The notes under the pieces were generated by a model, which saw nothing but the letters and a program-made list of their open reading frames with translations, was not told where the DNA came from and did no database searches. Below, in pieces: positions 51,836 to 61,187 of a stretch of 64,000 nucleotides of DNA. Positions within the stretch are counted from its first letter, which is position 1, and each line of letters starts with the position of its first letter. The translations under genes and the position numbers were made by a program. The stretch lies in the NCBI GenBank assembly GCA_046316615.1, contig JBKDAN010000013.1, forward strand, positions 1-64,000, read 5' to 3'. This DNA comes from BJHL01 sp040378885. Lineage in GTDB: Bacteria; Planctomycetota; Phycisphaerae; Phycisphaerales; UBA1924.

Positions 51836-52250
51836 TCATCTCGACCGTCAATAGTCTGTTGCGCGGGGTGGACACGGGAATTCCTGTGTCGCTGATGCAA
51901 TGGTATGTTTGGGCAACTGAGCGGGTCGATTGATGTTTGTCTGAAGCTCGTGACTCCGACAATACATCGCGGCCGATCTGGTCCATGACAGGTGCGGTAG
52001 GCGAGGTTGACGTCGTCTGTCGTTTGTCGCGAAGTCTGAACGCGAGGTTCGGAGTCTTCAGCCCTTGTTCACCGCAGTTGGTTCGCTTGTCGGCGGTTTT
52101 GCCCACGGGCGGGTCTTGGCCATTCTCAGTGTCGGTAGTCATCTACATGCGTCGATCATCATCCGACTTGTGGATCTGTCCGAGCTTGAAGCGCCGCGCA
52201 GGAATGCCGCGGGAACGCTCGTAAGTCACACTGTCGTGCGGTTCGCGTGA
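51836..52250. other. Intergenic stretch with a 20-bp palindrome
   Basis: No gene is supported here. The notable element is a near-perfect palindrome at 51871-51890 (GACACGGGAATTCCTGTGTC, one G-T mismatch per arm pair) centred on AATT. It could be a regulator-binding site or the terminator of the LuxR gene, but no T-run follows. Otherwise I see nothing. Confidence 0.45.
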
Positions 52251-53309
52251 TCACTTGAGCCGATCGAGCAGCTCGGTCGCACCGGCAACGCTCAGGAAGC
52301 TGGCTCGCTCCGCGTACTTCTTGGCGTTGGACTTGTCACCCGCGCGTTCGTACCACTGTGCCGCTTCCAGTGCCAGCTCGCCGCGATCGCCAAAGCGATC
52401 ACTCATGCTTGCATACAACGAAGCGGCGTCAGCAGGCTTTCGCAACAGGCCGTAGCACTCGCCCATGATGGTCAGAATGCCTGGCTCCAGGCGCTGGGTT
52501 TCATCAAGGCCGGCCAAGGCATCGAGGGCTTCCTGAGGCTTGCCCAGCCGCTTGAGGGCCCTAGCCTGCACCAGTCGCCACAAGACCGAGTCGGGTTCCA
52601 GCTCGCGTGCCTTGGCGATGTGCTGCAGCGCAATGCTCGCGTCGTTCTCTCGCATCGCGATTTCCGCCAGTGTGCCCCACGCTACCCCAAGATCGCTTTT
52701 GAGGTGCGTCGCCATCAGCAGGTTCTTCTTGGCTTCCGCGAAGTTGCTTTGCTTCACCTGCACCTGCGCCAGAAAGAGCGGCGGCTTCCAATCCGTCTTG
52801 TTCTGGGCCTGAGCCGCGCCGAAGTGCTCCTCCGCGCGATCAAGGCGGTTGGCAGCGCTTGCCGTGGTGCCTGCGACAAACTCCAACTCCGCCGAGCGAG
52901 GGCCGATCGCCAGTGCCTTTTCGTATTGCTCGTATGCCTGCTCTTGCTGGTTCTTTCCGATGAGCACTTCGGCATATTGCACGTACAGCGCCTGCTCGTC
53001 GGCGTTTCTGGCGATCGCGCTGGTGAGCAGGGTTTCAGCCTTGTCCCACTGCTGATCGCGTTTGAGCGACTGCACTGTGTTGAGGATGTCATCGAGCTTC
53101 TCGGGCTGCTGCGCGGGTGCGGTTGCGCTGCCCGCGTTGGTGTTGTTGGCCGCTTGCAAGGCGTTGTTGGTCGCCCGGCGCATCACGAGCACGCCCATGA
53201 CGCCTGCCGCCGCGAGCAGCAGCAGGATGACAATCACCGTCGAAGCTTTGCCGCTCCGGCGCGAGAACCCGCGCGAAACGTCGACGTGTGGCGGTGACAC
53301 ATGGTGCAT
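52251..53309 (-). CDS. Membrane-anchored TPR protein
   Basis: 352 residues from ATG 53309 (GAGGA upstream; frame open to 53414). The cytoplasmic N-terminus MHHVSPPHVDVSRGFSRRSG is followed by one membrane span (about 24-44, TVIVILLLLAAAGVMGVLVM) and about seven to eight TPR units, with EQAYEQYEKALAIGPRSAEL as the clearest. It resembles small envelope TPR scaffolds. It diverges from valS. Partners are unknown, though it echoes the architecture of the giant TPR protein in the exosortase island. Confidence 0.8.
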   Translation of the reverse strand: MHHVSPPHVDVSRGFSRRSGKASTVIVILLLLAAAGVMGVLVMRRATNNALQAANNTNAGSATAPAQQPEKLDDILNTVQSLKRDQQWDKAETLLTSAIARNADEQALYVQYAEVLIGKNQQEQAYEQYEKALAIGPRSAELEFVAGTTASAANRLDRAEEHFGAAQAQNKTDWKPPLFLAQVQVKQSNFAEAKKNLLMATHLKSDLGVAWGTLAEIAMRENDASIALQHIAKARELEPDSVLWRLVQARALKRLGKPQEALDALAGLDETQRLEPGILTIMGECYGLLRKPADAASLYASMSDRFGDRGELALEAAQWYERAGDKSNAKKYAERASFLSVAGATELLDRLK

Positions 53310-53455
53310 GAGCGAATCCTCGAAAGAGTCGAAAAACTGCGGGAAAGCTCGCCCGGTGGCGAGTGTCGGCGTGTCGCACGCAGCGTTACGCCATGACGCA
53401 GACAAGCCGTGCAAGGGTATCGGATACCGCCACTTCGCCGCTAGAATCGCAGGCT

Positions 53456-56400
53456 ATGAACGCCTCTTCTTCGTCATCTTCCACTCCCGATCATCGCCCG
53501 ACCGCAGTGGGCGCGCCTGTCGAACTCGCCAAGGCCTACAAGCCCGCTGATCACGAGAAGGCTGTTTGGGATTTGTGGCTCAAAGCCAACGCCTTCGCCG
53601 CCGATCCCAAGAACGTGAAAGCCAACGGCGGCACCAAAGACCCCTACGCCATCATCATCCCGCCGCCCAACGTCACCGCCGCGTTGCACCTGGGTCACGC
53701 CCTCAACAACACGCTGCAAGACATCCTCGCACGCATGCACCGCATGAAGGGCTACGAAACCCTCTGGATGCCCGGCACCGACCACGCCGGCATCGCCACG
53801 CAGGCCGTGGTAGAAAAGCGCGTGATGAAGGAAGAGAAGAAGCGCAAGACCGACTTCACGCGCGAGCAATTCGTCGCCAAGATCCAAGCCTTCAAAGACG
53901 AATACGAAGCCGTCATCACAGGCCAGCTCAAAGCCATGGGCTGCTCATGCGACTGGGACCGCCAGCGTTTCACCATGGATGAGCAATGCGCCACCGCCGT
54001 GCGCGAAGCCTTCTTCATCCTCTTCCGCGACGGCCTCATCTACCGCGGCAAGCGCCTTGTGAACTGGGACCCCGCCCTGCAAACCGCCGTGGCCGACGAC
54101 GAGTGCTACGACGAAGAAGTCGACGGCCAGTTCTACTTCCTCAAGTACCCCCTCGTTGATTCCGACGAGACCATCACCGTCGCAACCACCCGCCCCGAAA
54201 CGTACCTGGGCGATACCGCAGTCGCAATGAATCCGCGCGACCCGCGCGCCAAGCAACTTGTCGGCAAAAAGGTGCGTCTGCCGCTCGTGGGCCGCGAGAT
54301 TCCCATCATCGCCGATGACTACGCCGTGCTGCCCGAGTCGATGGCGACCACCGACGAAGAGAAGAACGATCCGAAAGCGAAGTTCTCCACCGGCTTCGTG
54401 AAGATGACGCCCGCGCACGACACCAACGACTACGAAATCGGTGTGCGGCATGGCCTCGCGATGGTCAACATGATGTCGCCCGATGGCCGCGTGAGCGACA
54501 AGCACGGCTGGGACACCGCGAAGATGCCGCAGGAGTTTGTCGGCAAGAAGATGGAAGAGGCTCGCAAGCTAGTAGTGGAGGAGTTCACCAAGCTGGGCCT
54601 GTTCGAAGGCGCCAAGCCCACCCGTCACAGCAAGAAATTCTCTGATCGCAGCAAGGCCGTCGTCGAGCCATACCTGAGCGACCAGTGGTACGTGCGCGTG
54701 ACTGACCCCAAAATGGCAGAAACGGCCAACGCCGCACTGGTGGCTGAACAACGCACCGGTGCGAACGCTGCGGCCGCGAAGGGTGCGTCGACTGACGGCG
54801 AGTTGTCGTTCTTCCCGGCACGCTACGCAAAGACGTACGAGCAGTGGCACGACAACATTCGCGACTGGTGCATCTCACGCCAGTTGTGGTGGGGGCATCG
54901 CATTCCGGTGTGGACGAAGGTTGTCGAGGGTGACGCGACGAAGCTCAACAACGAACACGCAATGTGGTCAAACTTGCGGAGTGACGCGAGTGTTGTTGTG
55001 CGGTCCTTTCTGAATGGGCAGGAAGTCGGCAAGACTCAGACGCTCGGTTCTGGCACGCTCGTGATTCACGTCTGCGTGGATGGGCGCGATACCACCAGCG
55101 CCGTTGCCGCTTTTGAAGCCGCTGGTTTCACCCAAGACCCCGACGTCCTCGACACCTGGTTCTCCTCCGCCCTCTGGCCCCTCTCCACCATGGGCTGGCC
55201 CAATCCGCGTGCATTCGCCGGGAACGAAGGCCTCCTCGAAGCCTTCAATCCCACATCAACGCTTTGCACCGCCCGCGAGATCATCACCCTCTGGGTCAGC
55301 CGCATGGTGATGTTCAATCGCTACTTCCGCGGCACGCCGGGTTCCGTCCCGTTTAAGCACGTCTACATCCACGCGGTCATCCAAGACGGCGAAGGCCGCA
55401 AGATGTCCAAGAGCCTCGGCAATGGCGTCGATCCGCTCGACATCATCGAAACCCACGGCAGTGATGCGATGCGTTTCACGCTCTGTCACATGGCGACCAA
55501 TACGCAAGACGTGCGAATGCCTGTGCAGAAGGACAGCAAGAGCGGCAAGAACACCAGCCCGAAGTTCGACCTGGGCCGAAACTTCGCGAACAAACTGTGG
55601 AACGCAACTCGTTTCGCGCTTTCCATGATCCCCGCTGGCTCGACTTCGTCACCTCGTCACCCCGTCACTTCATCACTTCCGCTTCTGGATCGCTGGATGC
55701 TCTCTCGCCTCGCTGCGGGCGTGCAATCCGCCAATGCATCTCTCGCCGACTATCAATTCAGCGAGTATGCCATGGGCTGCTACACGCTCCTGTGGAACGA
55801 CTTCTGCGACTGGTACCTCGAAGGCATCAAGCCCACCGTCGCGAACTCGTCCCAGCAGCAGGCCGTGCTCGCACACACGCTCGAATCCATCGTGCGTCTG
55901 CTCCACCCAGTCATGCCCTTCGTGACGGAAACCATCTTCCAAAATCTCCGCCATATCCAAACCGCGCCCGTGGCAGGCATCACGCTGACGCCGCCCACCA
56001 AACTAGGCACGCTCTGCACCGCCGGCTGGCCTCAGGTCAGCGCATCGCTGCGCGATGAAGCTGCCGAGCGCGACTTTGCTCGTGTGCAATCGCTGGTCGC
56101 GCTCATCCGCGACATCCGCGCCAAGCACCAGGTCAAACCCGCCCGCAAGATCACCCTGCACGTGCCCGCGAGCGTGTCACTCGCTGGCGTGGATGATCTC
56201 ATCAAGACCTTCGCAAATATCGAGACCATCACACAAGCTGGCGCCCAGGGCACGAGTGTGCCATTTGCGTTTGAAGGTGCGGAACTTCGCGTGAGTAGCC
56301 TTATCGATCCTGCAGAAGCCGCGGCTGCGGCGGCTGCGGGCGAGAACCCTGCGGATGCGGAGAAGGCGCGGTTGACCAAACAGATCGCCGATCTCGAGAA

Positions 56401-56545
56401 GAGCATCGCGACGCTCGAAGGTCGCTTGAGTAATCCGGGGTATGCTGATCGCGCGCCGCCTGCGATGGTGCAGCAGACGCGTGACCAACTGGTGAAGGCG
56501 AAGGCGGATCGCGACGCCGCGGCTGCGGCGCTTGCGAAGATGTGA
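53456..56545 (+). CDS. valS: Valyl-tRNA synthetase
   Basis: 1029 residues from ATG 53456 (MNASSSSSSTPDHRPTAVGA). Class I synthetase: HIGH as HLGHALNN (about 80), the CP1 editing domain (TTRPETYLGDTAVAMNPRD), IRDWCISRQLWWGHRIPVW, LDTWFSSALWPLSTMGWP, KMSKSLGNGVDPLD, the anticodon-binding domain and a C-terminal coiled coil (LTKQIADLEKSIATLEGRLS). An Ala-rich insert precedes the second half of CP1 and a further insert (about 510-555) follows GHRIPVW. Its stop codon overlaps or abuts the aroA frame. Confidence 0.97.
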   Translation: MNASSSSSSTPDHRPTAVGAPVELAKAYKPADHEKAVWDLWLKANAFAADPKNVKANGGTKDPYAIIIPPPNVTAALHLGHALNNTLQDILARMHRMKGYETLWMPGTDHAGIATQAVVEKRVMKEEKKRKTDFTREQFVAKIQAFKDEYEAVITGQLKAMGCSCDWDRQRFTMDEQCATAVREAFFILFRDGLIYRGKRLVNWDPALQTAVADDECYDEEVDGQFYFLKYPLVDSDETITVATTRPETYLGDTAVAMNPRDPRAKQLVGKKVRLPLVGREIPIIADDYAVLPESMATTDEEKNDPKAKFSTGFVKMTPAHDTNDYEIGVRHGLAMVNMMSPDGRVSDKHGWDTAKMPQEFVGKKMEEARKLVVEEFTKLGLFEGAKPTRHSKKFSDRSKAVVEPYLSDQWYVRVTDPKMAETANAALVAEQRTGANAAAAKGASTDGELSFFPARYAKTYEQWHDNIRDWCISRQLWWGHRIPVWTKVVEGDATKLNNEHAMWSNLRSDASVVVRSFLNGQEVGKTQTLGSGTLVIHVCVDGRDTTSAVAAFEAAGFTQDPDVLDTWFSSALWPLSTMGWPNPRAFAGNEGLLEAFNPTSTLCTAREIITLWVSRMVMFNRYFRGTPGSVPFKHVYIHAVIQDGEGRKMSKSLGNGVDPLDIIETHGSDAMRFTLCHMATNTQDVRMPVQKDSKSGKNTSPKFDLGRNFANKLWNATRFALSMIPAGSTSSPRHPVTSSLPLLDRWMLSRLAAGVQSANASLADYQFSEYAMGCYTLLWNDFCDWYLEGIKPTVANSSQQQAVLAHTLESIVRLLHPVMPFVTETIFQNLRHIQTAPVAGITLTPPTKLGTLCTAGWPQVSASLRDEAAERDFARVQSLVALIRDIRAKHQVKPARKITLHVPASVSLAGVDDLIKTFANIETITQAGAQGTSVPFAFEGAELRVSSLIDPAEAAAAAAAGENPADAEKARLTKQIADLEKSIATLEGRLSNPGYADRAPPAMVQQTRDQLVKAKADRDAAAAALAKM

Positions 56546-56598
56546 TCGTGAACGGAGAGAGAACGACCCCGCCGCAGACATGCGTTGGGCTGACAAGG

Positions 56599-58041
56599 AT
56601 GGCTGACGACTCGCGCCAACTTCTCGAAGTGCTGCGGCTGCCGCTCGCGCAGTTGCCGCATGCGCTGCAGTTGCCGCCGCCGCCTGCGGGTTCGCCGGTT
56701 CATGTGGTCATCACGCCGCCCGGCAGCAAGAGCCTCAGTAACCGCGCATTGCTGCTCGCTGCACTGTCCACGGGCACGAGCACGCTGCGTGGTGCGCTGC
56801 TTGATGCGGACGACGCGCAGCGCATGCTCACCGCACTGACGCAGTTGGGCGCGTGCATTAATGCGACAGATGCTGCGAGCGTGCGCGTGACCGGTGTGGG
56901 CGGCATGTGGCCCACGACCGGCGAGATCTTGTTGAATCTCAATAACGCGGGGACGGCAACACGCTTTCTGGCAGGTTGCGCGACGCTCGCTCGGCATGCC
57001 GTCACCATTGATGGCAATGCCCGCATGCGTGAACGCCCGATCGGCGAGCTTGCGAGTGTGCTGCGGCAGCTTGGTTGCGACGTTTCGTTCCCGCTGCGCG
57101 ATGGCTACCCGCCCATGCGAGTGGAGCCCGCGCCACTCACGGCAATCGCCAAGGAAATCAGCGTCGGCACGACGCAGAGCAGCCAGTTCATCAGTGCTGT
57201 GCTACTGGCGGCGGCATTTCTGCCTGGCGGCGTGCTTCTGCGCAGCACGGGTTCACTCACCAGCGAGAGTTACGTTCGCATGTCATTGGGTTTGCTTGCG
57301 CATCTTGGCGCGAGCGTGCAATGCAGCGAAGACCTGCGAGTCATTCGCGTGCGTGGCTCATTGGAGTGTGACGTGCAAGGCACTCGCGCCGCATCGGGAT
57401 TGCCAGCATTCACGTACGACGTGGAGCCCGATGCGAGCGGCGCTACGTATGCGTGGGCCGCAGCAACGCTGCTGCCGGGTACAACGTGCCTCACGCCAGC
57501 CTTAGGCAAGCGCAGTCTGCAAGGTGACTCGCTCTTTCCTGACATGCTTGCTCGCATGGGGGCGCACGTTGAGCGGAGCATCGACGAACAAGGCAGTGAC
57601 TTCACGACTGTCACGGGCCCGCACACGCTTGCACCCATCTTGGCAGATCTTTCCGATATGCCCGACGCAGCGATGACGCTCGCGAGCGTGGCATGCTTCG
57701 CCACAGGAACGAGCGTCTTCCACGGTCTGCGCACGCTGCGAGTGAAGGAGACGGATCGCGTTGAAGCGATGCGCGTTGAGCTGAGCAAGCTCGGCGTGCG
57801 TGTGGTTGTTGGAGCCCAGGGTGATCCTGATGCGGTCACCATCACGCCGCCGCCTGCGGGGCTTGACTGCTCAACTGCTGTCCCCGCTGTCGTATTTGAT
57901 ACCTACGACGATCACCGCATGGCCATGGCGCTCAGCCTGATCGCGCTGCGTCGGCCCAACGTCATCATCAACGATCCGCAGTGCGTTGCGAAGACGTATG
58001 TCAACTACTGGCGCGACTTCGCATGCTGGTGGACAGCTTGA
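56599..58041 (+). CDS. aroA: 3-phosphoshikimate 1-carboxyvinyltransferase (EPSP synthase)
   Basis: Sixth step of the shikimate pathway. 480 residues from ATG 56599. Blocks in order: TPPGSKSLSNRALLLAAL, LNNAGTATRFL, GNARMRERPIGEL, TTQSSQFISAVLLAAA, LRVKETDRVEAMRVELSKLG and YDDHRMAMALSLIALR. The start is uncertain: the frame is open from GTG 56542, which overlaps the valS stop. Translation might therefore begin there by coupling and add 19 residues with no family match. Confidence 0.95.
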   Translation: MADDSRQLLEVLRLPLAQLPHALQLPPPPAGSPVHVVITPPGSKSLSNRALLLAALSTGTSTLRGALLDADDAQRMLTALTQLGACINATDAASVRVTGVGGMWPTTGEILLNLNNAGTATRFLAGCATLARHAVTIDGNARMRERPIGELASVLRQLGCDVSFPLRDGYPPMRVEPAPLTAIAKEISVGTTQSSQFISAVLLAAAFLPGGVLLRSTGSLTSESYVRMSLGLLAHLGASVQCSEDLRVIRVRGSLECDVQGTRAASGLPAFTYDVEPDASGATYAWAAATLLPGTTCLTPALGKRSLQGDSLFPDMLARMGAHVERSIDEQGSDFTTVTGPHTLAPILADLSDMPDAAMTLASVACFATGTSVFHGLRTLRVKETDRVEAMRVELSKLGVRVVVGAQGDPDAVTITPPPAGLDCSTAVPAVVFDTYDDHRMAMALSLIALRRPNVIINDPQCVAKTYVNYWRDFACWWTA

Positions 58042-58053
58042 GTTGCTGTGCGA

Positions 58054-58980
58054 TCACTTCACACGGATGACAAAGTCGCGCAGTGCTTCATAGCACGCAA
58101 TTGCTGTCGATTCTGTTGTCCACAAGCCGTGATGCTCACCTTCGGGCAGTCTGATCAGCGTGCCGTTTACGGCGGTTGCGATCGCCTCGCCATCGGCGAC
58201 GGGTGAAATGTCATCACGCTCACCATGCAGCACCAGCAGCGGCATGCGCAGTTGTGCTGCATACTTCTGCCGATCAAACGGCTCGGTCTTCTTCCAGTGC
58301 CAACCGACTCCCAAGTCCGCTCCAATGAAGCCCATCGCCCAGTCAGCGATCCATCCATGCGGCATGCCAAACGCCCGCAGCATGTTTCGTGCGGGCGTAA
58401 TCGCAAGGCGATAGGGTGCCTCCGCGATCACGCCGACAATGCTGGTCGCGGCCGCGTCGTTCCAATTGCTCGCCGCACGCACGCTGACTCCGGCGCCCAG
58501 CGACCATCCCATGAGCACCACGCGCGGTGATCCGCTGGCCACCACACGTTCTACCAGCGTGCGGAGGGCTTCGTGCTCATCTACACCCATGCGAGTTGAA
58601 CCCGGCGCGTCGCCATGCCCGGGCATGTCCCACATCACCACGCGGCTGGCAAGTGGCAGCAGAAAGTGTGCCCTCGTCAATGCGCCGATGCGAGAATCAC
58701 CCCAGCCATGCGACAGAATGACTGCTGGGCCATCGTTCGCGTCGCCGCGCATGTCCCACACGGGCAGATCCACATCGCGATACTTGATCGTCCAGTTTTC
58801 AAACGTGCGAGGTGAACCATCCGCCGCTGGCATCAACTGGCTTGGTTCGCCCGGTCGTCCCTTCGCCAAGGCACTTGCGTATGTACGGCGTGGCGGCCGA
58901 GTGATGGCGCGGATGGTCCAGCCCACGACCAGCAACGTCGCGACCAGAGCACCGAGAGCGAGCAGAAGCACAAGTCCCAT
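58054..58980 (-). CDS. Alpha/beta hydrolase with N-terminal membrane anchor
   Basis: 308 residues. A membrane span lies at about 2-24 (LVLLLALGALVATLLVVGWT). The catalytic triad is readable: the nucleophile in VLMGWSLGAGVSV, Asp in GERDDISPVAD and His in EGEHHGLWTT. SHGWGDSR provides the oxyanion region. Substrate unknown. It starts 6 bases after the stop of the zinc ABC ATPase and is on the same strand, so it is probably co-transcribed with it. A connection with metal uptake is not obvious. Confidence 0.87.
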   Translation of the reverse strand: MGLVLLLALGALVATLLVVGWTIRAITRPPRRTYASALAKGRPGEPSQLMPAADGSPRTFENWTIKYRDVDLPVWDMRGDANDGPAVILSHGWGDSRIGALTRAHFLLPLASRVVMWDMPGHGDAPGSTRMGVDEHEALRTLVERVVASGSPRVVLMGWSLGAGVSVRAASNWNDAAATSIVGVIAEAPYRLAITPARNMLRAFGMPHGWIADWAMGFIGADLGVGWHWKKTEPFDRQKYAAQLRMPLLVLHGERDDISPVADGEAIATAVNGTLIRLPEGEHHGLWTTESTAIACYEALRDFVIRVK

Positions 58981-58986
58981 CGCGCG

Positions 58987-59829
58987 TTACTTCTTCTTTC
59001 CTTCCACCGTCAGCGAGACTGCACCGTGTGTGTGCGATGGATCCTTGCAACTCTCTGCGCTGTGCGCATCCACGTGCAGCTCGCCGAAGATCGCAGCAAC
59101 GTCGTGCTTGAAGACTTCAGCGAGTACCGCCGGCGTGAGGCCCTCGGGCGCGACATGGCTGTGCAGTGTGCGAGAGAGGCACGCCACGCGATCGCAGCCC
59201 GCGGCGATCGTTCGTAGATCATGGCTTACGACCAGAATCGTGAGGCCCATGTCACGTGACAGTTGCACGAGCAGTTGTGCGAACTGCTGCTGGCCCGCGG
59301 GGTCGATGCCAACGGTAGGTTCATCCAGCATCAGCAGCTTGGGCTTGGCTGCAAGGGCTCGAGCAATCAGCACACGCTGCAGCATCCCGCCTGAGAGCGT
59401 GCCCACGTGCTTGTCGGCGTACGACGCTGCGCCCACCACGCTGAGGGCGTCATCCACGGCTGCCCGCTGGCTGGTAGTCAGACTGCGAAAGGGCGACAAC
59501 GAGAACGCGGCGCCTAGCTCGACGACCTGGCGTGCCGACAGCGGAAACGCCAGTTCCGCTTCCACACGCTGCGCGACATAACCGATCAATCGCTGCTTAC
59601 GGGCGTCCGCTGGTGTCATACCGAAGACGCGAATCTCGCCCTCGTAGCCGTCGAGCAGTCCGAGCGTCAGCTTGAGAAGCGTGCTTTTGCCGCCGCCATT
59701 GGGACCGAGAATGCCAAGACGCTCTCCTTCGCTCACACGCAATGAAACATCCTGCAGCGCGTAGCGTGGCTTGCCATCATCGCCTTTGCCGTAACTGAAA
59801 CTGACGCGTTCATACGCGACTGCGGTCAT
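58987..59829 (-). CDS. Metal (zinc/manganese-type) ABC transporter ATP-binding protein
   Basis: 280 residues. Walker A GPNGGGKST (about 43-51), Q-loop QRVEAELAFPLSARQVVELG typical of ZnuC/MntB relatives, signature LSGGMLQRVLIARAL, Walker B LLMLDEPTVGID and H-loop VVSHDLRTI. The C-terminal tail has extra His and Cys (HVDAHSAESCKDPSHTHGAV) that could bind metal. It is downstream of the binding protein gene at 59892, but no membrane permease follows: the next gene is a hydrolase. The permease must be encoded elsewhere. Confidence 0.92.
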   Translation of the reverse strand: MTAVAYERVSFSYGKGDDGKPRYALQDVSLRVSEGERLGILGPNGGGKSTLLKLTLGLLDGYEGEIRVFGMTPADARKQRLIGYVAQRVEAELAFPLSARQVVELGAAFSLSPFRSLTTSQRAAVDDALSVVGAASYADKHVGTLSGGMLQRVLIARALAAKPKLLMLDEPTVGIDPAGQQQFAQLLVQLSRDMGLTILVVSHDLRTIAAGCDRVACLSRTLHSHVAPEGLTPAVLAEVFKHDVAAIFGELHVDAHSAESCKDPSHTHGAVSLTVEGKKK

Positions 59830-59891
59830 GAATCAAGGTAGGTGGCTCGCGGCAAACGCGCGAATCACAAACGGACCCGATGGAGCCGTAT

Positions 59892-60917
59892 TCACTTCGC
59901 AGGGGCTTTCGTTCCCGGCGCGACATCGGTCTCGGCTCGCAGCTTGCTCGTGAGCTCATGGAGGTTTCGCCGCATCATGCGGAACCAGTCGCCATCGCCC
60001 ACTGGGTCAAGGCGACCCAGACGCACCTTGGCCCGCGACGCAATGCGCTCAGCGGCGGAACCATCAAACTGCGGCTCGATAAAGATCGCGACGGCCTTCT
60101 GCTCGCGAATCGCCTTCACTGCGTTGGCCACGTCGCGGGCCGTGGTTTCGCCCGCTTGGCCGGGACGAATCACCGCGGCGATGGTCAGCCCATAGCGGTT
60201 CGCGGGCCGACTGAAAGCGTCGTGATGCGTCACAATGGCCATGCCGCGGTAGGGCTCGAGTTTGGTGGCCCAGTCAGTGTGCACTTGCTGCACCAGCTTG
60301 CGGAGCAGTTCGTAGCGGGCGGTCAGTTGCTTTTCGACTTCTTCGTTCCACGCAGCCTTGATGACGAGGCTCTCCTGCACTGCGTCTCGCAGTTTGGGTA
60401 GCACCTGCTCCACCAGCACCGGGTCCAACCAAAGGTGTTGATCCACCCAGCCCTCACCGTGTCCAGTGCACGGCTCGCCCGGTGCATGATCGTGATGCGA
60501 GTGATCGTCCTGCTTGAGTCCGAGCGCTTCGCCAAAGTTCACGACGCGGCGGGTGTGCGCGGCATCGCTCTTGCGTTGGAGCGCTTCATCCACACGCAGT
60601 TCAAGATCCAGGCCGACCAGAAAAACCACATCGGCCTTGGTGATCGCGGCGATATCCGCCGCCGAGAATTCGTAACCGTGCTCGCTGCGACCCGGCTTCA
60701 TGAGCATGGTCACCTTGCTGCCTTCGGGCGTCAGCGGTTCGATGAGACCTTTGAGCGCGGGCACCGTCACGACGACATCGAGTGCCGCCGCCTTGAACGC
60801 AGGCCATTGCACATCCTGCGCCTTCGCAGGCGATGCGATAACGAGAGCGATCAACGCCACCAAGCAGGTGCGAAGCGCGAGCAATCGTGAGAAGAATCCA
60901 AGACGCTGAGCGATCAT
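59892..60917 (-). CDS. Zinc-type ABC transporter substrate-binding protein (ZnuA family)
   Basis: 341 residues from ATG 60917 (GGAG upstream; the frame opens at 60941). The signal peptide ends near PAKAQ. VVVTVPALKGLIEPLTPEGS, the first metal His in RSEHGYEFSAADIAAITKAD, a His-rich loop (DDHSHHDHAPGEPCTGHGEG), QHLWLDPVLV, VTHHDAFSRPANRYGLTIAA, and IEPQFDGSAAERIA match the cluster A-I family. The His-rich loop favours zinc. A palindrome at 61000-61017 upstream could bind a Zur-type repressor. Confidence 0.9.
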   Translation of the reverse strand: MIAQRLGFFSRLLALRTCLVALIALVIASPAKAQDVQWPAFKAAALDVVVTVPALKGLIEPLTPEGSKVTMLMKPGRSEHGYEFSAADIAAITKADVVFLVGLDLELRVDEALQRKSDAAHTRRVVNFGEALGLKQDDHSHHDHAPGEPCTGHGEGWVDQHLWLDPVLVEQVLPKLRDAVQESLVIKAAWNEEVEKQLTARYELLRKLVQQVHTDWATKLEPYRGMAIVTHHDAFSRPANRYGLTIAAVIRPGQAGETTARDVANAVKAIREQKAVAIFIEPQFDGSAAERIASRAKVRLGRLDPVGDGDWFRMMRRNLHELTSKLRAETDVAPGTKAPAK

Positions 60918-60999
60918 CCGTGTCTCCACGAGGTGCAGCAAAACCGTGTCATGAATGGGGCTTGTATAGAGCGATGCATCGACGACCGCCGAGCCCGTG

Positions 61000-61017
61000 T
61001 TGAGAATGAATACTCAA
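61000..61017. promoter_or_regulatory. 18-bp palindrome upstream of znuA-like gene, possible Zur box
   Basis: TTGAGAATGAATACTCAA is a 5-8-5 palindrome (TTGAG/CTCAA) centred 90 bases before the start at 60917. Fur-family boxes are AT-rich palindromes of similar size. The match to any one consensus is loose. Confidence 0.4.
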
Positions 61018-61150
61018 ATACTACCACCTTCGATGCACGCTGGTTCGCAAGAGACCGAAAATGCGCCGATTCTGTGAGGATTCTGTGTAAGAGATACCCG
61101 GGCAAACATGGGTAAACCACACGAAAGCAGGGACTTACCCTCAAAACCGT

Positions 61151-61174
61151 CCGGTCGGTTGGTCGACCGACCGG
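61151..61174. promoter_or_regulatory. 24-bp palindromic operator for the TetR repressor
   Basis: CCGGTCGGT (61151-61159), 6 bases, ACCGACCGG (61166-61174): a perfect 9-bp dyad. It extends weakly outward with ACCGT/ACGGT and has a GGTCGACC core. It ends 13 bases before the TetR start, as expected for autoregulation. Confidence 0.75.
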
Positions 61175-61187
61175 CTAGACGGTACAC

